Positions 16,384-25,402 of a DNA stretch of 41,695 nt are shown here, in pieces (the first letter of the stretch is position 1; each line of letters opens with the position of its first letter). The stretch covers positions 1 to 41,695 of the forward strand of contig JAHEBU010000015.1 in the NCBI GenBank assembly GCA_024642115.1. The letters run 5' to 3'. Under the pieces are notes generated by a model. It saw only the letters and a program-made list of their open reading frames with translations, made no database searches and had not been told where the DNA came from. The stretch comes from Marivivens sp. Lineage in GTDB: Bacteria > Pseudomonadota > Alphaproteobacteria > Rhodobacterales > Rhodobacteraceae. The position numbers and the translations under genes are program-made.

Positions 16384-17787
16384 TCAGGTCGAATAGCGGG
16401 TCGCCCCGCGCCGGGTTTCATCGACAGGTTCGGACAGGATCACCGCCTGATGCGCCCGCTGGTCGCAATCCATCCGTGGGCAGAACCGGCAATTGATCCC
16501 GATCTTGGTCATGTGGGCGGGGGTGATGCTCAGATCCTCGGCATAGCCGATTTCCGCCACATGTTCGACGCTGCACCCCATCGCCACCGCCAACCGCACG
16601 TCCTGCGAATGGCGGGTAAAGATGGGGCGGTCTACGGTGCGCGAAAACACAAAGAACTGGGTCGAGTCGGGCAATTCGACGAACTGCGGCACGATCCGGC
16701 CCGGTGTGCGGAAGGATGTATGCACCTCGAGCCGGGGACAGGCCCCGCCGTATTCGGCCAGCTGGAAATCGGTGGCATTGAACCGTTTGGTGACGTTGCC
16801 CGCCTTGTCGATGCGCAGGAAAAAGAACGGCACACCCTTGGCGCCGGGCCGTTGCAGGGTGGTGGTTCGGTGGCAGGCCTGTTCGAAACTGACGCCAAAC
16901 CGGGTGGCCAGGTGGTCGAAATCATATTTGCTCGCCTTGGCCTCTGCCAGAAAGGCGCGGTAGGGCATCAGGACGGCAGCGGCGAAATAGTTGGTCAGCT
17001 CGACCTTGTAGCGGGCGCGGCTGCGCGCGTCCTCAAGCCCCGATTGAGCCAGCAACCCGTCCAGCAGGTCACGCTGTTCGATCAGCGCCGCCACATGGAC
17101 CAGTTGAAAGACCCGGTTGGGGTGATCCATCGCCTCGGACAGACGGACCTCGTGCCCCGCCTCGTCGTATTCGCGCAGGGTGTTGGGCATCGCGTCGGTG
17201 GGCAGGATCCGGACCATCAGGCCCAGTTTGTCGCGCAGGCGGGATTTCAGCGCGGTATAGACCTCGTCCGCGGGGACGTTTTGCCCGGACCAGAACTCTT
17301 CGGCGGCGGATTCAAGCACCGGAAAGTGGTTCTGGTTCTTGCGAAACAGGTTGTGGACGTTGGATTCGGGCGAGGTCGGCAGAACCGCGTCCGAGGCGTC
17401 GGCGGTCCCTGCAAGGCTCATGAGCTGGTCCGACACCGCCAGATAGGCGCGGTGCAGCCGGAGGAAACTGTCGGCAAGGTCCGGGCTGTGGGTCAACGCC
17501 GCCCGCAGTTGCGGCAGGTCGGGCCGCACGGCCTCGAAGATCGGGTTTTGCAGGGCGGCGCGGATATCGGCCAGTTGCGACGTCTCGTCATCCTTGGCGA
17601 TGTCGCGCCAGTCGACGCCATAAGCCTCCATCACCTTGAGCAGGACAGGCACCGACACGCTGCGTTCGTTCTTTTCCAGCAGGTTGACGTAGGACGTGCT
17701 GATCCCCAGCGCGCGGGCCATCTGGGCCTGTGTCTGCCCATGATCGACGCGCATCCGGCGCAGGCGGGGTCCGATGAAGGTTTTCAT
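16384..17787 (-). CDS. ScfR-type (PccR/RamB-like) XRE-family regulator
   Basis: This 467-residue regulator has an N-terminal XRE helix-turn-helix (about 5-62; RLRRMRVDHGQTQAQMARALGISTSYVNLLEKNER). A middle IrrE/M78-like domain follows (about 180-310; the metal motif is degenerate, reading LVHVAALIEQ). The C-terminal domain carries a cysteine group (Cys433, Cys436, Cys441 in CRFCPRMDC). This is the layout of the short-chain fatty acyl regulators, which sense acyl-CoA or related metabolites and control propionyl-CoA, acetate or glyoxylate-shunt genes. It is divergent from the malyl-CoA operon and separated by 138 bases that hold a large palindrome, so control of that operon and of itself is likely. 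The ribosome site is weak. Confidence 0.9.
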   Translation of the reverse strand: MKTFIGPRLRRMRVDHGQTQAQMARALGISTSYVNLLEKNERSVSVPVLLKVMEAYGVDWRDIAKDDETSQLADIRAALQNPIFEAVRPDLPQLRAALTHSPDLADSFLRLHRAYLAVSDQLMSLAGTADASDAVLPTSPESNVHNLFRKNQNHFPVLESAAEEFWSGQNVPADEVYTALKSRLRDKLGLMVRILPTDAMPNTLREYDEAGHEVRLSEAMDHPNRVFQLVHVAALIEQRDLLDGLLAQSGLEDARSRARYKVELTNYFAAAVLMPYRAFLAEAKASKYDFDHLATRFGVSFEQACHRTTTLQRPGAKGVPFFFLRIDKAGNVTKRFNATDFQLAEYGGACPRLEVHTSFRTPGRIVPQFVELPDSTQFFVFSRTVDRPIFTRHSQDVRLAVAMGCSVEHVAEIGYAEDLSITPAHMTKIGINCRFCPRMDCDQRAHQAVILSEPVDETRRGATRYST

Positions 17788-17814
17788 GGAAAACTGTTAC
17801 TGCAAATAACACAA

Positions 17815-17839
17815 GTTTACAATTTGTAGATTTGTAAAC
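17815..17839. promoter_or_regulatory. Palindromic operator between the ScfR-type regulator and sgaA
   Basis: Arms GTTTACAA (17815-17822) and TTGTAAAC (17832-17839) are perfectly inverted, with a 9-base spacer that itself begins TTTGTA. The two TTTGTA-type blocks are eight bases apart. PccR of Rhodobacter sphaeroides is known to use paired TTTGCAAA octamers, and this site is a plausible variant of that type. Confidence 0.65.
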
Positions 17840-17925
17840 ATTCGCGTTCACAGCGTGACCCGGTTCCGTTTCAGGATTGACCCTAGGGCAGTTAAGCAAG
17901 GGACAACCTTGAGGGAGGACATTTC

Positions 17926-19128
17926 ATGCGCACAGGACAGACCCACCTTTTCATTCCCGGCCCCACCAATGTCCCCGAGGTGGTCCGTCAGGCGATGAAC
18001 GTGCCGATGCAGGACATGCGCGCCCCCGATTTCGGTGACCTGACGCTGGGATTGTTTGCAGGCCTCAAGGATGTGTTCCGCACCAAGACGGGTCAGATCA
18101 TGATGTTCCCCGGTTCGGGGACCGGAGCATGGGAGGCGGCGATTACCAACACGCTCAACCCCGGCGACAAGGTGCTGATGGCCCGCTTTGGACAGTTTTC
18201 CCACCTGTGGGTCGAAATGGCCGAACGACTGGGATTGACGGTCGAGGTGATCGACGTGCCCTGGGGCGCAGGTGTGCCCGTCAACGAATTCGCTCGCCGT
18301 CTGGGCGCGGACAAGGCCAGCGAAATCAAGGCGGTCTTTGTCACCCACAACGAAACGGCCACCGGTGTCACGTCCGACGTCGCTGCCGTGCGCCGGGTGA
18401 TGGACGAATGTTTTCATGACGCGCTTTTGTTTGTCGATGGCGTGTCCTCGGTTGCCTCGATTGACTTTCGGATGGATGACTGGGGCGTCGATCTGGCCGT
18501 CACGGGCAGCCAGAAGGGGCTGATGTTGCCTGCCGGTCTGGGCATCCTGGCTGTCAGTGAAAAGGCATTGGAGGCATCGCGCCACGCCACCATGCGCCGC
18601 GCCTATTTCGAATTCTCGGACATGCTGCGGCTGAATACCGATGGGTACTTCCCCTATACTCCGCCCACACAACTGCTGCACGGGCTGCGCAAATCGCTGG
18701 ACCGGATCGCGGCCGAGGGGCTGGACAATGTCATCGCCCGCCATCACCGGCTGGCCGAAGGCGTGCGCCGGGGCATTGCGGCCTGGGGGCTGTCACTGGT
18801 GGCCGAACATCGCACGCTGTATTCCGACACGGTGTCCGCCATCCGCGTCCCCGAAGGCGTCGATGCCCGCGAGGTGATCCGCATCGCCTATGAAGATTTC
18901 AACGCCTCGTTCGGGTCGGGTCTGGCCCGGCTTGCAGGCAAGGTGTTCCGCATCGGCCACCTGGGCGACATGAACGAAGGCATGTGCCTGACTGCCCTGT
19001 CACTGGCCGAAATGGCGTTGGTGCGGGCCGGGGCAGATGTGCAGTTCGGATCGGGCGTGGCTGCCGCACAGGACTGGTATGCGACCCGCCCAAAGGTGCG
19101 CCAACAGATGCCCATCGCTGCCGAATAA
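17926..19128 (+). CDS. sgaA: Serine-glyoxylate aminotransferase
   Basis: This 400-residue class V (fold type I) PLP aminotransferase converts glyoxylate and serine to glycine and hydroxypyruvate. The opening FIPGPTNVPEVVRQAM, the phosphate-binding FPGSGTGAWEAA near residues 61-72 and the Schiff-base Lys197 in TGSQKGLMLPAGL match this enzyme group. GGGAGGA precedes the ATG. It is the first gene of an operon with malyl-CoA lyase and both malate-CoA ligase subunits, so it removes the glyoxylate that the lyase releases. The close relative BhcA (aspartate-glyoxylate aminotransferase) cannot be excluded by eye, but its usual partners bhcBCD are absent here. Confidence 0.88.
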   Translation: MRTGQTHLFIPGPTNVPEVVRQAMNVPMQDMRAPDFGDLTLGLFAGLKDVFRTKTGQIMMFPGSGTGAWEAAITNTLNPGDKVLMARFGQFSHLWVEMAERLGLTVEVIDVPWGAGVPVNEFARRLGADKASEIKAVFVTHNETATGVTSDVAAVRRVMDECFHDALLFVDGVSSVASIDFRMDDWGVDLAVTGSQKGLMLPAGLGILAVSEKALEASRHATMRRAYFEFSDMLRLNTDGYFPYTPPTQLLHGLRKSLDRIAAEGLDNVIARHHRLAEGVRRGIAAWGLSLVAEHRTLYSDTVSAIRVPEGVDAREVIRIAYEDFNASFGSGLARLAGKVFRIGHLGDMNEGMCLTALSLAEMALVRAGADVQFGSGVAAAQDWYATRPKVRQQMPIAAE

Positions 19129-19153
19129 CCCTTTTACAGATCGAGACGTCAAA

Positions 19154-20095
19154 ATGTCCCACACGCTTCACCCGCTGCGCAAGCAGCGGCTCCAACGCTC
19201 TGAACTTGCCGTTCCGGCATCAAATCCCGGCATGATCGACAAAGCCGCCGATGGCGCCGCCGATTTCGTGTTCCTTGATCTGGAGGACGCCGTCGCGCCG
19301 CCGGAAAAGGAAAAGGCCCGGCGCAATGCCATTCAGGCGCTCAACGACATTGATTGGGCAGGCAAGGGCAAGACCGTGTCGGTGCGGATTAATGGCCTTG
19401 ATACCCATTACATGTACCGCGACGTGGTCGACGTGATGGAGCAAGCCGGGGACAAGGTACACACCCTGTTGGTCCCCAAGGTAGGCGTCACGTCGGACCT
19501 GTATATGGTCGAGGCGATGGTCAACCAGATCGAACAGGGGCGTGGACTGAAAACCCGCGTGGGGCTTGAGGCGCTGATCGAAACCGCGCTTGGCATGGCC
19601 AATGTCGAGGCGATTGCCCAGTTTGGCGGCAGGCTCGAGGCGCTGCATTTCGGCGTGGCCGATTATGCCGCGTCGATGCGGGCGCGGACGGTGAACATCG
19701 GCGGGTTGAACCCCGATTATCCGGGCGACCAATGGCACGCCTCGATCACCCGGATGGTGATTGCCTGCCGCGCTTACGGTCTGCGGGCGATCGACGGGCC
19801 GTTCGGCGATTTTTCCGATCCCGAAGGGTACAAGGCCGGGGCGCGTCGCGCTGCGGCACTGGGCTGCGAGGGCAAATGGGCGATCCACCCCAGTCAGGTG
19901 GCGCTGGCCAACGAGGTGTTCAGCCCACCCCCTGCCGAAGTGTCCAAGGCCGAACGCATCATCGACGAATTGCGCAAGGCCGAGGCCGAGGGGCGGGGCG
20001 CCGCCTCGCTTGATGGCAAGATGATCGACGCGGCCTCGGAAAAGATGGCGCGCAACGTGATCGACATGGCCAAGGCGATCGCCGCCAAGGTCTGA
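19154..20095 (+). CDS. mcl: HpcH/HpaI-CitE family malyl-CoA lyase
   Basis: This 313-residue lyase cleaves malyl-CoA to acetyl-CoA and glyoxylate; relatives also use beta-methylmalyl- or citramalyl-CoA. CitE-fold features are [17 protein letters not shown] near residues 16-32, [19 protein letters not shown] near 39-57, the magnesium-binding Glu in [12 protein letters not shown], and the Asp in [10 protein letters not shown]. The C-terminal lid contains [11 protein letters not shown]. The ATG at 19154 has only a weak GAG-type ribosome site; longer upstream frames overlap sgaA and are rejected. Neighbours on both sides fit the malyl-CoA reaction, while the hydratase- and CoA-transferase-like genes after mtkAB raise the possibility of added citramalyl-CoA activity. 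Confidence 0.88.
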   Translation: MSHTLHPLRKQRLQRSELAVPASNPGMIDKAADGAADFVFLDLEDAVAPPEKEKARRNAIQALNDIDWAGKGKTVSVRINGLDTHYMYRDVVDVMEQAGDKVHTLLVPKVGVTSDLYMVEAMVNQIEQGRGLKTRVGLEALIETALGMANVEAIAQFGGRLEALHFGVADYAASMRARTVNIGGLNPDYPGDQWHASITRMVIACRAYGLRAIDGPFGDFSDPEGYKAGARRAAALGCEGKWAIHPSQVALANEVFSPPPAEVSKAERIIDELRKAEAEGRGAASLDGKMIDAASEKMARNVIDMAKAIAAKV

Positions 20096-20117
20096 ACCGC
20101 ACAATTGGGAGGCTGAC

Positions 20118-21293
20118 ATGGACATTCACGAATATCAGGCCAAGGAAATCCTCGCAGGGTTCGGCGTGCCGGTCCCGCGCGGGGGCCTTGCCTATTCCCC
20201 CGAACAGGCGGGCTACCGCGCCCGCGAACTGGGCGGACAGGCCTGGGTCGTCAAGGCGCAGATCCATTCGGGCGGGCGCGGGGCGGCGGGTGGCGTAAAA
20301 CTCTGCAAGTCCGAGGATGAGGTGCGCACCTATGCAGGCACCCTGTTCGGCAAGAACCTTGTCACCAAGCAGACCGATGCCGCCGGCAAGGGCGTCTACC
20401 GCGTCTGGGTCGAGGGTGCGTCGGACATCCGCCAAGAGCTGTACCTGGGCTTTGTCATGGACCGCACGTCAGAGCGGATCATGATCGTGGCCTCCGCCCA
20501 CGGCGGGATGGAAATCGAGGATCTGGCCCAGGGCGATCCCGACAGCCTGCGTCGGATGGTCGTTGATCCGGCGGTCGGACTTGCGGATTATCAAGCGCGC
20601 GAACTGGCCTTTGCGCTGGGTCTGACGGGCGGGCAGGTGGCGCAGATGGTCACCGTCCTGCACGCCTGCTACCGCGCCTACCGCGATCTTGACGCCATGA
20701 TGGTCGAAATCAATCCGCTGGTCATCACCGGGACGGGCGATCTGGTGGCGCTGGATGCAAAGATGAGTTTCGACACCAACGCCCTTTATAAACATCCTCA
20801 GATCGCCGCCCTGCGCGACCCGTCGCAAGAGGACCCGCGCGAGGCGACGGCGGCCGACAATGGCCTGGCCTATGTAGGCCTTGACGGGGATATCGGCTGC
20901 ATCATCAACGGCGCGGGCTTGGCCATGGCCACGATGGACATGATCAAACTGTCGGGCGGCGAGCCTGCCAATTTTCTTGATATCGGCGGTGGAGCCAGCC
21001 CCGAACGGGTGTGTCAGGCGTTCCGCACCGTCCTGACGGACAAGAACGTGAGCGTGATCCTCGTGAACATCTTTGCGGGCATCAACCGCTGCGACTGGAT
21101 CGCCAACGGTGTCGTGCAGGCCTACCGCGAAGTCGGGCTGACCCTGCCCGTGGTCGTCCGCCTTGCCGGAACAAATGTGAAGGAAGGGCAAGAGATCATC
21201 CGCAATTCGGGCCTGCCCATTCTTGCCGCCGATACGCTGGCCGAGGCGGCACAGGCCGCCGTCGCCGCCCGCCCCACCGCAGCCGCCGCCTGA
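20118..21293 (+). CDS. mtkA: Malate-CoA ligase beta subunit (malate thiokinase, ATP-grasp)
   Basis: This 391-residue ATP-grasp subunit is related to succinyl-CoA synthetase beta. It begins [22 protein letters not shown], has the nucleotide-binding [14 protein letters not shown] near residues 47-61, [12 protein letters not shown] near 194-205, and [15 protein letters not shown] near 322-336. With MtkB it makes malyl-CoA from malate, CoA and ATP. I prefer malate over succinate because it sits directly after a malyl-CoA lyase and aminotransferase and because MtkA proteins share this RCDWIA-type segment. TTGGGAGG stands before the start. The C-terminus is alanine-rich, a frequent feature of high-GC genomes. 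Confidence 0.9.
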   Translation: MDIHEYQAKEILAGFGVPVPRGGLAYSPEQAGYRARELGGQAWVVKAQIHSGGRGAAGGVKLCKSEDEVRTYAGTLFGKNLVTKQTDAAGKGVYRVWVEGASDIRQELYLGFVMDRTSERIMIVASAHGGMEIEDLAQGDPDSLRRMVVDPAVGLADYQARELAFALGLTGGQVAQMVTVLHACYRAYRDLDAMMVEINPLVITGTGDLVALDAKMSFDTNALYKHPQIAALRDPSQEDPREATAADNGLAYVGLDGDIGCIINGAGLAMATMDMIKLSGGEPANFLDIGGGASPERVCQAFRTVLTDKNVSVILVNIFAGINRCDWIANGVVQAYREVGLTLPVVVRLAGTNVKEGQEIIRNSGLPILAADTLAEAAQAAVAARPTAAAA

Positions 21294-21305
21294 AGGAGCA
21301 CGCCC

Positions 21306-22202
21306 ATGTCCATTCTCATCAACGAGACGACCAAGGTTTTGGTGCAGGGTATTTCCGGCCGCATCGGCCAGTTTCACACCCAGGAAATGATCGAGGCGGG
21401 GACCAATGTCGTCGCCGGTGTCACCCCCGGCAAGGGCGGCACGACCGTTTTGGGCCGCCCTGTCTTTAATACGGTGCGCGAGGCCGTTCAGGCCACCGGG
21501 GCCGAGGCGAGCCTGCTGTTCGTCCCGCCCCCCTTTGCCGCCGACGCCATGATGGAGGCGGCGGATGCGGGCATCCGGACCGCCGTCAGCGTGACAGACG
21601 GCATCCCGTCGCAGGACATGATCCGCGTCAAACGGTTCCTGCGCCGCTATGCCCGCGATCGCAAGATGCGCCTGATCGGCCCGAACTGCGCGGGCATCAT
21701 CAGCCCCGGCAAAGGTTTCATGGGGATCATGCCGCCGCACATCTACATGCCGGGCCGGGTGGGCATCGTGGGCCGGTCTGGCACTCTGGGATACGAGGCG
21801 GCCAGCCAGATGAAAGAGTTGGGCATCGGCGTCTCGACCTCGGTCGGGATCGGTGGCGACCCGATCAACGGATCATCCTTCCGCGACATTCTGGAACTGT
21901 TCGAGGCCGACCCCGATACCGACGCCGTCATGATGATCGGCGAAATCGGTGGCCCGCAAGAGGCCGAGGCCGCAGCCTATGTCCGCGATCACATGACCAA
22001 GCCGGTCGTGGCCTATGTCGCGGGTCTGTCTGCGCCCAAGGGTCGCAAGATGGGCCATGCGGGGGCGATCATCTCGGCCTTTGGCGAAAGCGCGCAGGAA
22101 AAGGTCGAAATGCTGAGCGCGGTTGGTATCACCGTCGCCCCCAACCCCTCGGCGATGGGGGCCACGATGGCGGCTGTGCTGGCCCGGAAACTGGCGGCAT
22201 GA
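21306..22202 (+). CDS. mtkB: Malate-CoA ligase alpha subunit
   Basis: This 298-residue alpha subunit has the CoA-binding Rossmann domain (about 8-125; [35 protein letters not shown]). The phosphohistidine is His251 in [12 protein letters not shown]. The [14 protein letters not shown] and [12 protein letters not shown] segments form the nucleotide and phosphate contact regions. AAGGAG lies 12 bases downstream of mtkA and before the start, and the stop overlaps the next gene by 4 bases. It works with MtkA in the serine cycle to form malyl-CoA. Succinyl-CoA synthetase is the alternative reading, disfavoured by the neighbours. Confidence 0.92.
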   Translation: MSILINETTKVLVQGISGRIGQFHTQEMIEAGTNVVAGVTPGKGGTTVLGRPVFNTVREAVQATGAEASLLFVPPPFAADAMMEAADAGIRTAVSVTDGIPSQDMIRVKRFLRRYARDRKMRLIGPNCAGIISPGKGFMGIMPPHIYMPGRVGIVGRSGTLGYEAASQMKELGIGVSTSVGIGGDPINGSSFRDILELFEADPDTDAVMMIGEIGGPQEAEAAAYVRDHMTKPVVAYVAGLSAPKGRKMGHAGAIISAFGESAQEKVEMLSAVGITVAPNPSAMGATMAAVLARKLAA

Positions 22203-23065
22203 GCCGGATGGACCCGGTCCGTACCGACCCCTCTGGCTGGATCGGCCGAACCGAAGACCGCGAAGGCAGGCTCACGACCGAGCTTGCCGGGATGCTGGGC
22301 GCGGCCACGTCGCACAAGTTGTCCGTCAGGCACAGTCTGCGCGACGGCGATCCCGTGCCGCACTTGTGGCACTGGGCCGCCTTTCCCGAATTTGTCCCGC
22401 TGAGCGATCTGGGCCGGGACGGGCATCCGGCACTGGGCAGCTTTTTGCCCCCGCTTGGGCTGGAACGGCGGATGTGGGCGGGCGGGCAGTTGCAATTTGC
22501 GGGCCGTCTGCGGATCGGAGAGCCGTTACACCGCCGGTCGGAAATCGTATCGATTGCCGAAAAGGCCGGGGCGACCGGTCCGATGGTCTTTGTGTCGGTT
22601 ACCCATGTCACCACGGGCGCGGACGGCGGGCGGATCGAAGAGCGGCAGGATATCGTCTATCTTGATATCCCGGACCAGTTTACGCCGCCCAAAAAGATCC
22701 CCGTCCCCGGCGCCCCCATCTTTGACGAGACCGTCCCGGTGAACGAGGCGCGGCTGTTTCGCTATTCGGCGGCGACGTTCAACGCGCACCGCATCCACTA
22801 CGACCTGACCTATACCCGCGAGGTCGAGAAATACCCGGCCCTGATCGTTCACGGCCCCATGCAAGCGACGATGCTGATCGAGGCGGCACAACGGCACACC
22901 GGCGCCACGCCCAAGTCCTTCAACTTTCGCGGAGTGCATCCGATGTTTCATGACGAGGATGTCCGGTTGGTGGGCACGACCGACCCCGCCAGCACCGGCA
23001 TGGACCTGTGCACCGCGACCCCGTCCGGACATCTGGGCATGCAGGCCCGGGTGGAGTGGGCATGA
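22199..23065 (+). CDS. MaoC/FAS1-like double hotdog hydratase, mesaconyl-C4-CoA hydratase-like
   Basis: This 288-residue protein has a FAS1-like N-terminal hotdog (about residues 10-155) and a MaoC-type C-terminal hotdog (about 180-285). The hydratase segment FRYSAATFNAHRIHYD near residues 187-202 carries the Asn/His catalytic region, followed by VHGPMQATMLIEAA. This layout matches mesaconyl-C4-CoA hydratase of the 3-hydroxypropionate bicycle and itaconyl-CoA hydratase of itaconate breakdown, both of which give citramalyl-CoA for a CitE-type lyase. Such a lyase (mcl) is in the same operon. Its ATG overlaps the mtkB stop and its stop overlaps the CoA-transferase start, so all are co-translated. 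The exact substrate is inferred. Confidence 0.75.
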   Translation: MSRMDPVRTDPSGWIGRTEDREGRLTTELAGMLGAATSHKLSVRHSLRDGDPVPHLWHWAAFPEFVPLSDLGRDGHPALGSFLPPLGLERRMWAGGQLQFAGRLRIGEPLHRRSEIVSIAEKAGATGPMVFVSVTHVTTGADGGRIEERQDIVYLDIPDQFTPPKKIPVPGAPIFDETVPVNEARLFRYSAATFNAHRIHYDLTYTREVEKYPALIVHGPMQATMLIEAAQRHTGATPKSFNFRGVHPMFHDEDVRLVGTTDPASTGMDLCTATPSGHLGMQARVEWA

Positions 23066-24303
23066 TGGCGGGTATTTTGGCGGGTATGCGCGTCGTTGAA
23101 AGCTCGGCCTTTGTGGCGGTGCCGCTGGCGGGGATGACGCTGGCGCAGATGGGGGCCGACGTGATCCGGTTCGACCTGCCGCAAGGGGGGATGGATCATA
23201 CGCGCTGGCCTGTCGCACCCGGCGGGCAAAGCCTGTTCTGGGCCGGAATGAACAAGGGCAAGCGGTCCATCGCCATCGACGTGAAATCGGCGCGAGGACG
23301 GGAAATAGCCACCCAGATCATCTGTGCGCCGGGCCGCGATGCGGGCCTGTTCATCACCAATCTGGCGGTCAAGGGCTGGACGGATTACGCCACATTGGCC
23401 GCGCACCGGCCCGACATCTGCACGGTCACACTGAGGGGTGACAGGTTCGGACGGCCCGCCGTGGACTATACCGTCAACCCGTCGGTCGGGTTTCCCGATG
23501 CAACGGGTCCGGCCGGATCGGTCGACCCAATAGCCCATGTGCTGCCCGCCTGGGATTGCATCGCGGGCAACATGGTCGTCTCGGGCCTTCTGGCGGCCGA
23601 ACGGCACCGGTTGCGGCACGGAGCAGGGCAGGCGGTGGACCTGACGCTCAAGGACGTGGCGGCGGCGATGCTGGGCCATCTTGGGATTATCGGTGATGTG
23701 ACGGTGAACGGCGCCGGACGGGCCAAGGCGGGCAATGCGCTGTACGGTGCCTACGGGCAGGATTTCGTCTGTGCCGATGGTCGCCGGGTGATGGTCATCG
23801 GCCTCACGGCGCGGCAATGGCGAAATCTGGTCAAGGCGACGGGGATGGATCAGCAGATGGGCGAGCTTGGCCGCCGGTTGGCCGTCGATCTGGACGACGA
23901 AGGGGCGCGGTGGCATGCACGGGCGGACATTACGGCGCTTCTTGCCCCGTGGTTCGCGGCCCGACGCGTCGAAGATTTTGCCCGCGTGTTCGATAGCCTG
24001 AGCGTGACCTGGTCCGTCTTTCGCAGTTTTGCCGAGGCGCTGGCCGAGGACCCCGACCTGTCCGCCGAGAACCCGCTGTTCGAGCCGGTGCATCAGCCCG
24101 GCATCGGCACCTATCTGACCCCCGGGTCGCCGTTCGGTTTTGCCGGGCAGGATCGGCAGACTGCCCGCCCCGCCCCCCAACTGGGCCAGCATACCGAAGA
24201 GATTCTGGCCGATATCGCGGGCCTGCCCGCAGGCGAGATCGCATCGCTGTTCGATGCAGGCATCGTCAGCCAGCCGGGACACCGGGTTCGGCTCGCCTCG
24301 TAA
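23062..24303 (+). CDS. Class III (CaiB/BaiF) CoA transferase, mesaconyl-CoA C1-C4 transferase-like
   Basis: This 413-residue enzyme belongs to the formyl-CoA transferase family. The N-terminal MRVVESSAFVAVPLAGMTLAQMGADVIRFD and FWAGMNKGKRSIAIDV segments are diagnostic. The likely nucleophile is Asp165 in HVLPAWDCIAGN. The VDYTVNPSVGFPDATGP stretch (about 134-150) resembles mesaconyl-CoA C1-C4 CoA transferase (2-methylfumaryl-CoA isomerase), which moves CoA within mesaconate. That assignment is from memory of the family and is less certain than the fold. The start is ATG at 23062 (ATGATG; the second ATG at 23065 is equally possible), overlapping the hydratase stop. With the hydratase and lyase it would complete mesaconyl-C1-CoA to acetyl-CoA plus pyruvate. 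Confidence 0.72.
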   Translation: MMAGILAGMRVVESSAFVAVPLAGMTLAQMGADVIRFDLPQGGMDHTRWPVAPGGQSLFWAGMNKGKRSIAIDVKSARGREIATQIICAPGRDAGLFITNLAVKGWTDYATLAAHRPDICTVTLRGDRFGRPAVDYTVNPSVGFPDATGPAGSVDPIAHVLPAWDCIAGNMVVSGLLAAERHRLRHGAGQAVDLTLKDVAAAMLGHLGIIGDVTVNGAGRAKAGNALYGAYGQDFVCADGRRVMVIGLTARQWRNLVKATGMDQQMGELGRRLAVDLDDEGARWHARADITALLAPWFAARRVEDFARVFDSLSVTWSVFRSFAEALAEDPDLSAENPLFEPVHQPGIGTYLTPGSPFGFAGQDRQTARPAPQLGQHTEEILADIAGLPAGEIASLFDAGIVSQPGHRVRLAS

Positions 24304-24325
24304 CCTGCCTTCACGCAGGCAGGTT
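24302..24325 (+). terminator. Stem-loop after the CoA-transferase gene
   Basis: A perfect 9-bp stem AACCTGCCT / AGGCAGGTT has a 6-base loop and begins inside the stop codon. It is followed by GGGGG instead of a T-run, so it may be a weak terminator or mRNA-stabilising hairpin rather than a classical terminator. It separates the malyl-CoA operon from the next operon, whose first start codon is at 24413. Confidence 0.55.
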
Positions 24326-24412
24326 GGGGGCTCTGTCACTCTGGCCATAGCGACGCCGGTCCCGTATGACTTTCCCGACGATATTGTGTGTTGGTATTTT
24401 CGGACGGAGCGC

Positions 24413-25399
24413 ATGGGCGGGTTGAAAATTCTGGGAACCGGCAGGGCGCTGCCTGCCCGCGCCGTGACATCAGACGAGTTGGACCGCCGGCACGGCCTGC
24501 CCGAGGGCTATCTGCAAAAGACGACAGGCGTCACCCTGCGGTATATCTGCGATGGGGAAAGCCAGATCGACCTGGCCGTGGCGGCAGCCCGCAAGGCGCT
24601 GGACGCGGCGGGGCTTGCAGCCTCTGACCTCGACCTGATCGTCAGCGCGGCTGCAGTCCCCTATCAGCCGATCCCGGCGACGGCCCCGGCGATCCAGCGT
24701 GCGCTGGGCATCGCGGACGGGGCGTGTTTTGCGACGGATGTGAACTGCACCTGTCTGGGATTTCCGGTGGCGCTGCTCATGGTGGAGGGGATGCTGGCCT
24801 CGGGACGGTATTCCAAGGCGCTGATCGTATCGGCCGAGGTCGCCTCGCGCGGGTTGCCATGGGCCACTCAACCGGACGTGGCGGGACTTTTCGGCGATGG
24901 GGCAGGGGCTGCGGTGGTCGCGGTTGGCGCGGACAGTGGGATCCGTGCCGCTGATTTTCGCACCTACCCCTCGGCCTATGATGCCTGTTCGATCGGCTCC
25001 GGCGGCACCCGAATCGATTACGACACCCAGACGGCCGAGTTCGTCGCCCACAGCAAATTCGCAATGGATGGCAAGGAGTTGTTCCGTGTCACAGTTAAAC
25101 ATTTTGCGGGTTTCGTGGATGACCTGTTGCACCGCGCCGACACCACGCGCCACCGGATTGACCGCGTCATCGCCCATCAGGCGAGCCCCGCAGCCCTGGC
25201 CCATATGATCCGCCTATGCGGGTTTCGCCCCGAACAGGTGATCGACATTTCTGCCAATCATGGCAACCAGATCGCGGCCTCGATCCCTTTCGTCCTCGAT
25301 CATGCGCGGCAGGCGGGACTGGTCCGGGATGGCGACCGGATCGCCCTGCTGGGCACGTCGGCAGGGGTGTCGTTTGGCGGCCTTGTGATGGACGTCTGA
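24413..25399 (+). CDS. 3-oxoacyl-ACP synthase III-like ketosynthase
   Basis: This 328-residue thiolase-fold enzyme has an intact KAS III triad: Cys114 in NCTCLGF, His255 in IAHQAS and Asn285 in ANHGNQIAAS. It would condense a starter acyl group, from acyl-CoA or acyl-ACP, with an extender or second chain. It is not in a fab operon; it opens a seven-gene transcript with an SDR, a metallo-beta-lactamase-fold enzyme and an adenylating enzyme, which points to a specialised product. The longer frame upstream overlaps the CoA-transferase gene, so I take the ATG at 24413, with GGAG four bases upstream. OleA-type chain-to-chain condensation is one alternative. Confidence 0.85.
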   Translation: MGGLKILGTGRALPARAVTSDELDRRHGLPEGYLQKTTGVTLRYICDGESQIDLAVAAARKALDAAGLAASDLDLIVSAAAVPYQPIPATAPAIQRALGIADGACFATDVNCTCLGFPVALLMVEGMLASGRYSKALIVSAEVASRGLPWATQPDVAGLFGDGAGAAVVAVGADSGIRAADFRTYPSAYDACSIGSGGTRIDYDTQTAEFVAHSKFAMDGKELFRVTVKHFAGFVDDLLHRADTTRHRIDRVIAHQASPAALAHMIRLCGFRPEQVIDISANHGNQIAASIPFVLDHARQAGLVRDGDRIALLGTSAGVSFGGLVMDV

Positions 25400-25402
25400 G
25401 CG

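Noticed and set aside
17926-19128. bhcA of the beta-hydroxyaspartate cycle
   Set aside because: BhcA is a close homologue, but bhcB, bhcC and bhcD are absent and the neighbours are malyl-CoA genes.
24302-24325. A transposon end or target-site repeat
   Set aside because: The inverted repeat is short, is placed at a stop codon and has no partner copy or transposase gene nearby.
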